DNA of 64,000 bases from Vibrio mangrovi (GCF_024346955.1 NZ_AP024883.1:1178001-1242000); one strand, 5' to 3'. Shown: positions 17,354 through 26,900, numbered from the stretch's first letter. Notes: a model not told the origin generated them from the letters alone. Translations and numbers: made by a program.

Positions 17354-18306
17354 AAATCATTGATGTCGCAACGCATATCAATCCGTCACTGACGTCGCTG
17401 GATAAACTGCACCAGCTTTATCAGTGGGGAGATAGAAATCAGAAAATCTTCAGCCGATTTCACAGACTGGAGTCAGCCTGTATTTTTCCTCATCAGTCAC
17501 TGGCTGAAACTTTGACGTCCTGTCTGGAACGCTTGTTGGCACAACATCCGGATAAGCTGGATGCAATTACGCATGTCGCGTATGCCCATTCGCTGCATAC
17601 CACGTATCCTTTTGATATCCGCCTGCTGGAATCGATTGTCCGGCAGCAGTTATCCGCCCGTGTGGAAGTGATGTCTCTGACGCAGGGTTCATGTGCTTCT
17701 TCATTTATGGGACTGGCTCTGCTGGATAAAGTCTGCCGCGTCAGCCCGGACGGAGAATCACAGCAGCCGACTTATGCGATTTTGCTGACCGGCGATAAAT
17801 GCTTTCATGAAACTATTCAGTATGTCGATCAGAATGGTTTGTTCGGGGAAGGATGTACGGCGGTGCTGGTCTCATCTCATCCTGACACCACCGGCCTGAA
17901 GATTCAGGGACTGAGCTGGTCGATGATTGGCGGCATCAGTCACCGGACCGTGGATACCAGCCGGGAAGATGAAAACCGTTATGACCGCTCTTTTATCCCG
18001 ACCATGATGGATGCGATCGATAAAGCGCTGGTGCAGGCCGGAATTTCTGCCGGGGAGATTCACTCCCTTTTACCTTATCACATGAGTCCGCCGACCTTTG
18101 ACCGGCTGGCGGATCGTCTGGGCATCGAACGCAGCCAGATTTACCGTAAGAACCTGTATCGGGTCGGTCACTGTTTTTGCGGCGATGCCTTTATTAATTT
18201 GCATGACTTCTGGAAAGAGGACAATCAGCAAGTTTCACCAGGTCCCATGCTGGCTGTTGCGGCTGGTGTGGCAGGGACGTTCAGCGCAATGGTGCTGACA
18301 GCATAG
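17350..18306 (+). CDS. KAS III-like condensing enzyme 2 (PqsC-like partner)
   Basis: This 318-residue thiolase-fold enzyme has the elbow QGSCASSF with C115. The FabH catalytic histidine position reads LPYHMSP (Tyr then His) and the asparagine loop reads GHCFCGDAF. So the Cys is kept and the Asn is replaced by a GH...D loop shared with the other cluster members. It should take an acyl or aminoacyl group from a carrier onto Cys and transfer it to a second substrate. It is translationally coupled to the Cys-less partner upstream (4-bp overlap). Confidence 0.82.
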   Translation: MKIIDVATHINPSLTSLDKLHQLYQWGDRNQKIFSRFHRLESACIFPHQSLAETLTSCLERLLAQHPDKLDAITHVAYAHSLHTTYPFDIRLLESIVRQQLSARVEVMSLTQGSCASSFMGLALLDKVCRVSPDGESQQPTYAILLTGDKCFHETIQYVDQNGLFGEGCTAVLVSSHPDTTGLKIQGLSWSMIGGISHRTVDTSREDENRYDRSFIPTMMDAIDKALVQAGISAGEIHSLLPYHMSPPTFDRLADRLGIERSQIYRKNLYRVGHCFCGDAFINLHDFWKEDNQQVSPGPMLAVAAGVAGTFSAMVLTA

Positions 18307-18317
18307 GAATTCAGTTC

Positions 18318-19880
18318 ATGGACATTAACAGACAGATTTTAAGCGAATATCTTGATTTCAGCGCGTATCACACACCGGAAAAAATTGCGCTGATCGATGC
18401 CGACCAGCAGATGACTTACAGTCAGTTACGGCATCACGCCCTGCAACTGGCCCGCTATATGTCCCGACAGGGTGTCGGGCGCGGTGATCGGGTGATGCTG
18501 TATATGGCAAACTCGCTCTCCTTCATTCAGTGCTTCTGGGCGATTCAGTATCTGGGCGGTGTTTTCATCCCGGTCAACCCGGATACCAAGTATGAAAAAC
18601 TGGCCTGGCTGATCGATGACAGCGAATCGGCACTGGTGGTGGTTGATGAAGCTCTGATGGATGAATTCGGTAAAGCCCGCGGACTGATGAAAAGCCAGCC
18701 GGAGCTGCTGGTCAATGGCCTGTTCAGTGATGGCGTTACTCTGCTGGAGCAGGCGCTGGCCGGTGAATATTCTCAGATTAATCTGGTTGCCCCGATTTCT
18801 CAGGATTTAGCGGCAATTATTTATACATCCGGTTCAACCGGTACGCCGAAAGGCGTCATGCTCACTCAGAAAAACATGGTGGCGGCTTCTAAGTCTGTTT
18901 CGACTTATCTGCGGCTGGAATCATCGGATCGTATTTTCTGTGCGCTGCCACTGAGCTTTGATTATGGCTTACATCAGGTCACGATGTCGGCACTGCATGG
19001 TGCAACCCTGATTATTGAAGCCTCTTTCAGTCAGCCGCTGTTTGTGATGCATCGTCTGGTGAAACAGCAGGCGACGGTTTTCCCGATTGTGCCGACCATG
19101 CTCAGCCTGATCGAACCGCTGGCAAAACGCTTCGATCTCTCGTGTGTCCGGACGGTCACCAACACTGCGGCGGCATTACATCCGGATGCGATCGATAAGG
19201 TTCAGAACATATTTTCTGCCGCACGGCTTTATTCAATGTATGGCCTGACGGAATGTCACCGCTGCACCTATCTGGAACCGGAGATGCTGTCACAGCGCAA
19301 AGAGAGTGTCGGCAAGGCTATTCCCAATACTGAGATGTGGCTGGTGGATGATGAAGGCCGGGAACACCGCAGCAATGCGACCGGAGAACTGGTGATCCGC
19401 GGCGATACCGTGATGCCCGGTTACTGGCGTAATCCGGAGAAAACCGCGGAGAAACTGAAACCGGGCCGTTATCCCGGTGAGATGGTGCTGTATACCGGAG
19501 ATATCTGTCGTCTGGATGATGAAGGTTATCTCTATTTTGTCGGGCGGAAGGACGAGATTCTGAAAAGCTGTGGCGAAAAGGTGGCACCGAAAGAAGTGGA
19601 AACCGTGATTGCTGCACTGGCCGGTGTCGCGCAGGTGGCGGTGATCGGTGTGCCCCATGCGGTTTATGGCGATGAGATCGTTGCCTGGGTCGAACAGCAG
19701 ACCGAACTCAGCCGGGAGCAGATTAAAGCGTGGTGTCACCAGCATCTGGAATCTTACATGGTGCCACACCGGATATTTATCCGGGATTCACTGCCGAAAA
19801 ACGGCAACGGAAAAATTGACAGGCCATTGCTCGGCAAACTGAGCCAGCCGGTTGAAACGTCAGAAGAACTGTTTGCATAA
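18318..19880 (+). CDS. AMP-dependent acyl/aminoacyl ligase
   Basis: This 520-residue adenylate-forming enzyme has IYTSGSTGTPKGVM (P-loop), YGLTECHRC, YTGDI and the C-terminal catalytic-lysine motif PKNGNGKIDR. The N-terminal half is of the long-chain or aryl acyl-ligase type (FQ..VNP..KYEKLAWLIDDSE), unlike the two DltA-like ligases downstream. It should adenylate a carboxylic acid and load CoA or a carrier protein. The ACP-C gene begins 25 bp downstream and is a likely acceptor. The start has TAGGAAT upstream and follows the KAS III-like stop by 11 bp. Confidence 0.9.
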   Translation: MDINRQILSEYLDFSAYHTPEKIALIDADQQMTYSQLRHHALQLARYMSRQGVGRGDRVMLYMANSLSFIQCFWAIQYLGGVFIPVNPDTKYEKLAWLIDDSESALVVVDEALMDEFGKARGLMKSQPELLVNGLFSDGVTLLEQALAGEYSQINLVAPISQDLAAIIYTSGSTGTPKGVMLTQKNMVAASKSVSTYLRLESSDRIFCALPLSFDYGLHQVTMSALHGATLIIEASFSQPLFVMHRLVKQQATVFPIVPTMLSLIEPLAKRFDLSCVRTVTNTAAALHPDAIDKVQNIFSAARLYSMYGLTECHRCTYLEPEMLSQRKESVGKAIPNTEMWLVDDEGREHRSNATGELVIRGDTVMPGYWRNPEKTAEKLKPGRYPGEMVLYTGDICRLDDEGYLYFVGRKDEILKSCGEKVAPKEVETVIAALAGVAQVAVIGVPHAVYGDEIVAWVEQQTELSREQIKAWCHQHLESYMVPHRIFIRDSLPKNGNGKIDRPLLGKLSQPVETSEELFA

Positions 19881-19905
19881 AAATTATTTATATAAGGAAA
19901 ATAAA

Positions 19906-20166
19906 ATGGATAGTTACGTGAATCATGTGATAAATGCAATCGGCCTGGTCATGGAGATTGACGATTTATCGGAACTCCATGAGGCAACTCAGATTGAACG
20001 GGATCTGGGCTTTGACAGCGGATTATACATTGAACTGATTATGTATCTTGAAGAAGCTGTCGAAGGGCTGCATATCGATCCGGCTTCGCTGGATATCAAA
20101 GATTTCGAATCGGTCGGCAGCATTGCCCGTTATATCGAAAGGCTGTGTGTCGATAAGGTGGCCTGA
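19906..20166 (+). CDS. Free-standing acyl/peptidyl carrier protein (ACP-C)
   Basis: This 86-residue carrier protein has the phosphopantetheine site in RDLGFDSGLYIELIMYLEE, with S38 the attachment residue, and a helix 4 ending VGSIARYIE. AAGGAAAAT lies just upstream of the chosen ATG. The stop codon overlaps the next gene (TGATG). It sits between two adenylating enzymes and upstream of an acyl-CoA dehydrogenase. That matches the gene sets that load an amino acid on a lone PCP and oxidise it, such as the prolyl-PCP systems of prodigiosin and pyoluteorin. Confidence 0.88.
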   Translation: MDSYVNHVINAIGLVMEIDDLSELHEATQIERDLGFDSGLYIELIMYLEEAVEGLHIDPASLDIKDFESVGSIARYIERLCVDKVA

Positions 20167-21716
20167 TGAATCCGCATAACGATCGCCTGCTTGCTGTTTT
20201 TTCTGCATTCCGTCGTTGTGAGGGAATGGCTTACCACCATGTCGGTGGTGACCTGAGTTACCGTCAGCTTTTTGATGCCGCCGTTTCGCTTGCCGGGCAA
20301 CTGAATGCCGAGGGACGCGGTGCAGTGCTGATTTACGGACATAAGAACTGCCGGTATCTGATCGCTTACTGGGCGTGTATTCTGGCCGGGAGAACATTCG
20401 TTCCGATCGAACCGGAGAACAGCACGGAACGGTTACGTCAGATCATTGTCAGTGCGCAGGCGACGCTGATTCTCGATGCTCATGATTTCGATGCTGATGA
20501 AAGCCGACTGGATACACTCGGTATTTCCTGTCAGGTTGTTGATGCAGAATCGGCCTTTTCTGCTGAAGAAAGTGAGTCACAGTTTACTGATTTGCTCCGG
20601 GTCCGGAATGTCAGTCAGGCGACGGACGCGATGTATATTATGTTTTCATCCGGCACGACCGGTCAGCCGAAAGGGATTGCTGTCAGCTATGCCAATGTGG
20701 CGGATCTGGTCATGTGGCTGGAACGTGCTTTCCCGGTTGACGGCAGTGTCAGCGGCAATATCCGTTACTGTTTTGATGTCTCGCTGTATGAACTCTGGCT
20801 GGCCTGGATCAACCTCAAACCGATCTCGGCACTGGATCATCAGGAGTTTATCAACACCCGTAAATACATAGCCAGACACCGGGATTACGGTGTGACAACC
20901 TGGGTTTCAACGCCGACGATTACCCGTTATTACCTGAAAGACCGCCAGTTCTGCGCCAGTCAGCTCCCTCATCTTTCTCACTTTATTTTTTGCGGAGAAG
21001 TCTTGTCCAAAGAGATGGTCGCTCAGTTATGGGAACGCTTTCCCGGCTGTCGTGTGACCAATACTTATGGTCCGACGGAGTGTACGGTGGCGGTTACGGC
21101 GACAGACATTCTGCCGGTACATCTCCATAGCAGGCAGCCATTACCACTGGGGCGGGTTCGTCCCGGCAGTGAAGTGCGGATTGACCGAATTTTGGAACAT
21201 GGCCGTGGAGAAATTATTATCCGGGGCGATTGTGTCGGTCCGGGTTATCTCTGCGCACCGGCTGAGCAGCAGGCTCGCTTTTCCGTTGACCCGGTTGATA
21301 AAGTCCGGGAATACCGGACAGGAGATATCGGTTCTCTCGACGGCGATATGCTCTATTTCTGGGGACGGGGCGACCGGGAACTCAAAATTCAGGGCTACCG
21401 AATCGATCTGAACGAAGTCGAAGCCTACCTGCGCCAGTTGGAAGAAGTTAAAGAAGTCTTCGTCGAACCCTGGTTCCGGAAAGAAGATTTACAGGGGATG
21501 CGGGCTTTTGTACTGCCGGAGCGGGAGCTCGATTTTCAGCAACTTGCAGCAGCAATGGCCGACAGTTTTCCATCCTACATGGTACCCAGATTCTGGTATG
21601 CCATTGAAGAAGATGTATTAAACCTGAACAGTAAGCTGGATCGCCGGGCGGTCAGCGATAAAGCACTCCAAAAAGGGAATTGTTATGTTTTCAAATATGA
21701 TGCAGGCAATCATTGA
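20166..21716 (+). CDS. Stand-alone amino-acid adenylation protein 1 (DltA-like)
   Basis: This 516-residue single-domain adenylation enzyme has core motif MFSSGTTGQPKGI, the A4 region RYCFDVSLYELW, the A5 motif NTYGPTECTVAVT, YRTGDIG and RGDRELKIQGYRIDL. The C-terminal lysine region ends LNSKLDRRAV. The architecture resembles DltA and the proline-activating PigI/PltF class, but I cannot call the substrate from the pocket with confidence. It overlaps the ACP-C gene by 3 bp, so ACP-C is its probable acceptor. It has no fused carrier or condensation domain. Confidence 0.88.
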   Translation: MNPHNDRLLAVFSAFRRCEGMAYHHVGGDLSYRQLFDAAVSLAGQLNAEGRGAVLIYGHKNCRYLIAYWACILAGRTFVPIEPENSTERLRQIIVSAQATLILDAHDFDADESRLDTLGISCQVVDAESAFSAEESESQFTDLLRVRNVSQATDAMYIMFSSGTTGQPKGIAVSYANVADLVMWLERAFPVDGSVSGNIRYCFDVSLYELWLAWINLKPISALDHQEFINTRKYIARHRDYGVTTWVSTPTITRYYLKDRQFCASQLPHLSHFIFCGEVLSKEMVAQLWERFPGCRVTNTYGPTECTVAVTATDILPVHLHSRQPLPLGRVRPGSEVRIDRILEHGRGEIIIRGDCVGPGYLCAPAEQQARFSVDPVDKVREYRTGDIGSLDGDMLYFWGRGDRELKIQGYRIDLNEVEAYLRQLEEVKEVFVEPWFRKEDLQGMRAFVLPERELDFQQLAAAMADSFPSYMVPRFWYAIEEDVLNLNSKLDRRAVSDKALQKGNCYVFKYDAGNH

Positions 21717-23199
21717 CAGAATCCATGCACAACCGGAGCAGGTTGCGCTGGTGAACCGTCAGGGTCGGGTTGATTTCCGGACGCTGGGCGCAAGAACGCA
21801 GGCGATTGCCGATGAAATTCAGCAGCGCCAGCCGAACCGGGTACTGATCTACGGGCATAAAGAACTGGATACGTTTGCCAGTATGCTGGCCTGCACTCTG
21901 TGTGGCATTTCTTTCACGGTGGTGGATGCGGCGAATCCGACGTCCCGGCTGTTACAGGTCGCCGCGATGCATGAGGCTGATCTGCTGATCCTTGGCGCTG
22001 AATCTTATCTGGACCAGACGCTGAGTGGTGAAGCCCACTTCATTGCGGCCCACCAGCCTTCGGTCGCCTTTCGTTTTCAGCAATGGCAGCGCGGAGAAAA
22101 TCCAATTTTTTATGTGCTCTCGACATCGGGAAGTACTGGTGTTCCGAAAGGTGTGATGATTGGTTATGACGGCTTCGGTCACTTCTATCAGTGGTACAGA
22201 GAGAGTCTGACCCTCAACCATTCCGGCGGTGCTCACGTCAATCACGCCTGTCTGGCGTTTGATATGGGCATTCTTGACTGCTTTCCTTCGCTTGCGGTTG
22301 GCAAAGCTGTCGTAATGTTACCGCATGAATATAACGCTTTGCCCCGTCAGAATATCCGCCTGATGACCCAGGAAGCGGATGTTGAAGTGTCGAGCTGGTT
22401 CTCCACGCCGAGTTTTCTGGAAATGATGTGTCTGGACCCGAAATTCAATGCGCAGTCCCTGCCGGGAATGCGGGTGTTCTTTGTCGGCGGAGAGTTTGTC
22501 CCGCATCAGTTGATTGCCAAAATCGAGGCGCGCTTTCCTCAGGCGCAGGTGCTGCATGCCTATGGTCCGACGGAAACCACCTGCGTGACGCATGCCTGTC
22601 CGGTGACTGCCGATGATATGCGCTATTCGCAGCGGTTGTCGCTGGGACAGCCATTGGGTGTGAATCGTATCCGTATCGAAGATGACGACGGACAGGAACT
22701 GCCGGTCGGTGAAATCGGGGAAGTGGTGATTTACGGCGGACAGGTTGCGCATGGATATCTGCCGGTTTCTCATCCGCAGAATGTCGCATTCGGCAGCCGG
22801 GATGGCGAACGTTTTTACCGTTCGGGAGATTTCGGCTATGTGGATGAATCCGGTAATCTGTTTCTGAAAGGACGCAAAGACGGGCAGATCAAATGGAATG
22901 GCAATCGTATCGAACTGGTTGAAATTGAAAACGTTGCAGCCCGTTGCGATCAGGTCCGTCAGTCGGCTGTGATTCCGATTTATGTTCAGGACAAACTGAC
23001 CCAACTGGTGATGTATGTCCAGCTTGAACAGGATACTGATAGTTATCGTCAGACATTCGAGCAGTTTATGCACCAGCACCTTCCCCGTTACATGGTGCCT
23101 TCATCGGTCCATTTTGTGACTGCTTTACCGATGAGCCTGCACGGCAAGATCGACCGGGTGAAACTACAACATCAATGGCATGAGCAGCAAGTCAGTTAG
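21685..23199 (+). CDS. Stand-alone amino-acid adenylation protein 2 (DltA-like)
   Basis: This 504-residue adenylation enzyme has STSGSTGVPKGVM, ACLAFDMGILDCFPS at A4, HAYGPTETTCVTHAC at A5, YRSGDFG and KGRKDGQIKWNGNRIEL. The catalytic-lysine region reads MSLHGKIDRVKL. It overlaps the preceding ligase gene by about 30 bp. The A4 pocket region differs strongly from adenylation protein 1, so the two probably activate different acids. With three carriers and three ligases in the cluster a one-to-one pairing is possible but unproven. Confidence 0.88.
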   Translation: MFSNMMQAIIDRIHAQPEQVALVNRQGRVDFRTLGARTQAIADEIQQRQPNRVLIYGHKELDTFASMLACTLCGISFTVVDAANPTSRLLQVAAMHEADLLILGAESYLDQTLSGEAHFIAAHQPSVAFRFQQWQRGENPIFYVLSTSGSTGVPKGVMIGYDGFGHFYQWYRESLTLNHSGGAHVNHACLAFDMGILDCFPSLAVGKAVVMLPHEYNALPRQNIRLMTQEADVEVSSWFSTPSFLEMMCLDPKFNAQSLPGMRVFFVGGEFVPHQLIAKIEARFPQAQVLHAYGPTETTCVTHACPVTADDMRYSQRLSLGQPLGVNRIRIEDDDGQELPVGEIGEVVIYGGQVAHGYLPVSHPQNVAFGSRDGERFYRSGDFGYVDESGNLFLKGRKDGQIKWNGNRIELVEIENVAARCDQVRQSAVIPIYVQDKLTQLVMYVQLEQDTDSYRQTFEQFMHQHLPRYMVPSSVHFVTALPMSLHGKIDRVKLQHQWHEQQVS

Positions 23200-23230
23200 T
23201 GAGCCACAGCACAAGGCAGAGGAAAGAAAA

Positions 23231-24388
23231 ATGACATTCAACCACAGATTATCCGCCGAAGGGCAGGCCATCCGGGACTATGTGACAGCGACACTGGAAG
23301 AAGGACGGGCGCTTGGCCGGCTGATCGATGAAAATCCTGAAAATTACCGGGCTACGGCTCACTATTCGCTGGCTCATCAGATGAACCGGCTCGGATTGCC
23401 GGAGGCTTATAACCCGACGCCGATCGAATTAGCCAACGGACAGGTTCTGCATGAACTGACGGTAGTGCAGCGCTGTCTGTTTTATGAAGCGCTGGGATAT
23501 GTAGAACCAAACCTGATTTTTGCCTGCCCGACACCGGGCATGGCCGGATTCGTATTGCAGGGATTGGGGAATCCGGAGCAACAGGAATGTTTCTTTGGTC
23601 TGTTCCGCGATCAACTGAGCTGGAGCTGTTTTGCCATGAGTGAACCGACCGTCGGTTCCGATGCCGGAAATATCAAAACGCAGGCCACAAAAGTGGATGG
23701 TGGCTATCTGATCAACGGTGAAAAATATTTCATCGGCAATGGTATTCACGCGGATATCGGGGTTGTTTTTGCCCGGACCAATCAGAATTCACTCGGCACC
23801 GATGTCTTTCTGTTCGAGCCCGCAAAAGTTGAGGGTTTTCGCCGGGAGCGGCTGCCGGTACACGGTGTGCCGGGATGTAATGTCTCTCATCTGGTCTTTG
23901 AAGATATGTTTGTTGGTGATGATGCACTGTTAGGTGCTCATCTGAAACCGACTCAGCGCTTTTCCGGCGCGGCGATTGCGACATTTGACAGTCTGCGTCC
24001 CTGTGTTGGCGGTCTGGCGTTGGGCAGTGCCAGAGCGATGCTGGATTATGTGGTTCAGCACGATCGGATGGATGCTGCATACCATCAGACATGGCTGAAA
24101 TCGGCACACTTCCGGCTTGCCGGAGCATTACAGAATCTGCTGACGATTTCAGCCCGTTATGACCGGGGAGAAACCGTCACGAAGCAGATCGGGCTGGCGA
24201 AAGCCAAAGCGGCAGAAGTTGCTGAGTCTGTGGTTGAAGAAGCACTGCATCGCTGTTATGGCGGCGTGTTAGTGCAGGATCAGACACTGGCGAAGCTGCA
24301 CCGGGATATTAAATGTTTCGAATATGCAGAAGGCACCCGCAATGTACATCTGCTCAATGGGGCGATGTTATTCAGGGAGGTTGCCTGA
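23231..24388 (+). CDS. Acyl-CoA dehydrogenase family flavoprotein 1
   Basis: This 385-residue protein spans the whole family fold. It has an N-terminal helical domain and the beta-domain flavin signature CFAMSEPTVGSDAGNIKTQA with NGEKYFIGNG. The C-terminal helical domain ends FEYAEGTRNVHLLNG, where the usual catalytic glutamate region lies. It should oxidise the alpha-beta bond of a thioester using FAD. Placed directly after the adenylation genes, it may act on an aminoacyl-carrier, as PigA and PltE do on prolyl-PCP, rather than on free CoA esters. The start has AGAGGAAAG upstream; the stop overlaps the next start (ATGA). Confidence 0.88.
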   Translation: MTFNHRLSAEGQAIRDYVTATLEEGRALGRLIDENPENYRATAHYSLAHQMNRLGLPEAYNPTPIELANGQVLHELTVVQRCLFYEALGYVEPNLIFACPTPGMAGFVLQGLGNPEQQECFFGLFRDQLSWSCFAMSEPTVGSDAGNIKTQATKVDGGYLINGEKYFIGNGIHADIGVVFARTNQNSLGTDVFLFEPAKVEGFRRERLPVHGVPGCNVSHLVFEDMFVGDDALLGAHLKPTQRFSGAAIATFDSLRPCVGGLALGSARAMLDYVVQHDRMDAAYHQTWLKSAHFRLAGALQNLLTISARYDRGETVTKQIGLAKAKAAEVAESVVEEALHRCYGGVLVQDQTLAKLHRDIKCFEYAEGTRNVHLLNGAMLFREVA

Positions 24389-25083
24389 TGAGCGGGCAGA
24401 ATGACAGTACAGCTGCTTTATGGCTGAACGATTTAGCTGTATTCCGTCCGGCATCTCCGGCGGTCCGGCTGACTGATGAAGAGCAGAATGGTCTGACTCC
24501 GTGGCTGGCCGTTCATCCGGAGGTGGACAGACAGCAGTTGATCCGCTGTGCATCCGATGCCCTTTACCGGCAGGTTGCGGCGTTCTGTCAGCCCCAGACA
24601 GAAGCACGTCAGGCGGCATTACTAATGATTCACCGTTATGCACAACTGGACAGCAAAACCCCGCAACTGCAAAAACGGCTGGCAGAAAATCATACGATTT
24701 CCCGCGCTTTAGGCATGAAACACTGTGGTGAGGAACTGACACCAGCTCATCTGCAACTGGCCGGGGCAATGCTGGCAGAGAGTGACGATTGTCTGGTGGT
24801 TTTTGATGGCTTCCGGGAGTTTAGTGTCGCGGGAAGTGACGCGGAGTCACCGATGATCCTCTGTGCCCGCTTCAGCCGGACGGCAGAGCAACACGCAGGA
24901 CAGCGCTTTGTTCCGGTTGCATTGGGTGATATTGCCCGCCCGGACTTTTCCATCTGGCAGCAGGTGGTCGCGTTTATATGTCAGCCTCAGCCGTCGGTGC
25001 TTCCCGCGAAGGAAATGCCGGAAAGAGGCACTTTCCTGCGGCGTGGCAGGGCAGAGGTGACTGGGGAGAATCTCAGTGTATAG
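24388..25083 (+). CDS. Half-length KAS III-like protein (N-terminal thiolase half only)
   Basis: This 231-residue protein aligns by eye with the first half of the KAS III-like proteins of the cluster. The segment MKHCGEELTPAHLQLAGAML puts C113 where the catalytic cysteines of the others lie (113-121). The segment DDCLVVFDGFREF follows like their next strand. The C-terminal half, which carries the catalytic His and Asn/His loop, is replaced by a short unrelated tail. It may be a truncated partner, a chain-length or docking subunit, or decaying. Start and stop both overlap neighbouring genes, so it is still embedded in the operon. Confidence 0.6.
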   Translation: MSGQNDSTAALWLNDLAVFRPASPAVRLTDEEQNGLTPWLAVHPEVDRQQLIRCASDALYRQVAAFCQPQTEARQAALLMIHRYAQLDSKTPQLQKRLAENHTISRALGMKHCGEELTPAHLQLAGAMLAESDDCLVVFDGFREFSVAGSDAESPMILCARFSRTAEQHAGQRFVPVALGDIARPDFSIWQQVVAFICQPQPSVLPAKEMPERGTFLRRGRAEVTGENLSV

Positions 25084-25975
25084 CGTCGGTGAATCCCACA
25101 GCAGAAACCTCTATTCCCATCTGTGGTGTGACTTGTTTGATGATTTTGAACAGCCGCGTTGCCTGCCGATGCGCAAAGAGGCGGAGATGTGGATGGCACA
25201 GGCTGAACAGCTGACGCTGGAGACTGCTTTCGGGCAGGTTCCGCTTTATCGGCAGGGAAATGTAACCGCACCGGTGGTTTTAATGATTCATGGCTGGGGC
25301 GGATACGGCGCGATGTTTTCGGAACTGGCGCAGCAACTCAATGCCAGTGGTTTCTGTGTTCTGATCCCGGATCTGCCGGGCCACGGGCACAGCGAATGTA
25401 CTCAAAGCGGTTATGCACAGCAGCTTGAAGTGCTCAACCTGATTATCGAAACCTTCGGACCGGTGACACATCTTATCGGGCACTCTGTCGGTGGATTGCT
25501 GGCGGCGATGTTCCTTGAAAAACAGCAGGCTTATACATTCAGCACTCTGGTGCTGCTGGCTGCGCCCCGGAGCCTTGAATCACTGTTCCGGGCTTATCTT
25601 CTGTCGCTGGGAAAGGTTTCTCAGGGATATAAGTCACTGGAAAAAGTGCCACAGGAAAAAGGTGCAGGAGATTCCCGTCAGCTGGCCATCCGTTATCAGA
25701 TGCTGACCGGTTTACCGGAAGCGTGCCTGACGGAAGCGATTTACGCGCAGGATGTTGACCTGCTGATTTGTCATGGGCTGAACGACCAGCGTTTTGAACC
25801 GGCAGAATCTATGTCGATTCATGCGGTGGTGCAGGCAGAACAGCTTTTTTTCAGCCGTGACACCGGGCATCTCGGGATGCTGAACTGCCCCGAACTTCAT
25901 CTGACCGTCAGCAACTTTCTTCTTCGTTATTCAGATACGGGTCATGCAGGTAAATCAAATGATATGCAATATTAA
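25076..25975 (+). CDS. Alpha/beta hydrolase, possible thioesterase
   Basis: This 299-residue alpha/beta-hydrolase-fold protein has the oxyanion segment LMIHGWGGYG, PDLPGHGHS, the nucleophile elbow GHSVGG (S137), an acid in CHGLNDQRFEP and the late histidine DTGHLGM. It resembles the hydrolase at 10318-11301. The GTG start at 25076 overlaps the previous gene by 8 bp and has GGGGAGAA upstream. The end overlaps the next KAS III-like gene by 17 bp. Possible roles are releasing the product or clearing misloaded carriers. The substrate is unknown. Confidence 0.82.
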   Translation: MYSVGESHSRNLYSHLWCDLFDDFEQPRCLPMRKEAEMWMAQAEQLTLETAFGQVPLYRQGNVTAPVVLMIHGWGGYGAMFSELAQQLNASGFCVLIPDLPGHGHSECTQSGYAQQLEVLNLIIETFGPVTHLIGHSVGGLLAAMFLEKQQAYTFSTLVLLAAPRSLESLFRAYLLSLGKVSQGYKSLEKVPQEKGAGDSRQLAIRYQMLTGLPEACLTEAIYAQDVDLLICHGLNDQRFEPAESMSIHAVVQAEQLFFSRDTGHLGMLNCPELHLTVSNFLLRYSDTGHAGKSNDMQY

Positions 25976-26900
25976 AGACATAGAAATCAATTTTGCCGCC
26001 GGACAACAGACGCTGCATGAAGCGGCGGAATCATTGGGACTCTCCGGTGTTGAAACCCGGATGTTTGACCGTTTTTACGGACTCAGATCATTCCCGCATC
26101 AGGACGAAGAGACGATTGCCGGGATGATTCGCCCGGCACTGGAACGTCTCTGTGAGCGTCATCCGGAGCTGAGCGGGCAGGTGAAACATGTGGTTCACTG
26201 TCATACGATTCCGACGGTGTTTCCTTTCGGGGATAACCAGGTTGCCAGACAGGTGACTGAGATTTTCGGGCCGCAGACCGAGTATGCCAGTTATACCATG
26301 AGCCACTGCGCAACCGGTCTGTCGGTGCTGGATTATGTCTCGGCGCAGCTGGACGACGATGAATACGCGATTGTGCTGATTGCCGAAAAGGCATTTCACC
26401 GCTGGGTTCAGCTGATTCCGGATACAACCATTATGGGTGAAGTGGCCTGTGCCGTATTGCTGAGCCGTAACGGTAATCAGTTCCGGATTACAGATAATGT
26501 TACCAGCCGGGATGGTTCTTTCAGTCTCAATAGCGGCTATCCGGAAGATGCGGAGCAGAATTCATTTCAGGATAAATATTTCACCTTTACCCAGAATCAT
26601 ATGGATTACACCTTGCAACACAGTGGCCTTTCATGGTGCGATATTAAATATCTGGTGCCACATAATGTGAATATTTCTTCCTGGAAACAAATTGCCAAAA
26701 ATATGAATTTACCACCGGACTTATTATTCCTTGAAAATGTCAGTCAGTATGGTCACTGCTTTGGTGCTGATCCATTTATTAATCTGAAAACATTATTTGA
26801 ATCCGGGCGTCTGGAACCGGGAGATAAAGTGATGCTGATGACGGTTGGGCTTGGAGCGACGGCATCATCTGCCATTGTGGAATGTGGTGAAAATATTTAA
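25959..26900 (+). CDS. KAS III-like condensing enzyme 3
   Basis: This 313-residue thiolase-fold enzyme has the elbow MSHCATGLS with C117. Unlike enzymes 1 and 2 it keeps the catalytic histidine (LVPHNVN). The asparagine loop reads YGHCFGADPF, so Asn is replaced by His with a following Asp. Cys and His should therefore allow acyl transfer or condensation. The ATG at 25959 is preferred (CAGG upstream) because it makes the N-terminus match KAS III-like enzyme 1. It overlaps the hydrolase gene; its possible dimer partner is the half-length protein two genes upstream. Confidence 0.83.
   Translation: MICNIKDIEINFAAGQQTLHEAAESLGLSGVETRMFDRFYGLRSFPHQDEETIAGMIRPALERLCERHPELSGQVKHVVHCHTIPTVFPFGDNQVARQVTEIFGPQTEYASYTMSHCATGLSVLDYVSAQLDDDEYAIVLIAEKAFHRWVQLIPDTTIMGEVACAVLLSRNGNQFRITDNVTSRDGSFSLNSGYPEDAEQNSFQDKYFTFTQNHMDYTLQHSGLSWCDIKYLVPHNVNISSWKQIAKNMNLPPDLLFLENVSQYGHCFGADPFINLKTLFESGRLEPGDKVMLMTVGLGATASSAIVECGENI

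Noticed and set aside
22318..23079. Minus-strand open frame of 253 codons inside adenylation protein 2
   Set aside because: It is antisense to well-conserved adenylation motifs (A5 to A8), so it is a codon-bias shadow.
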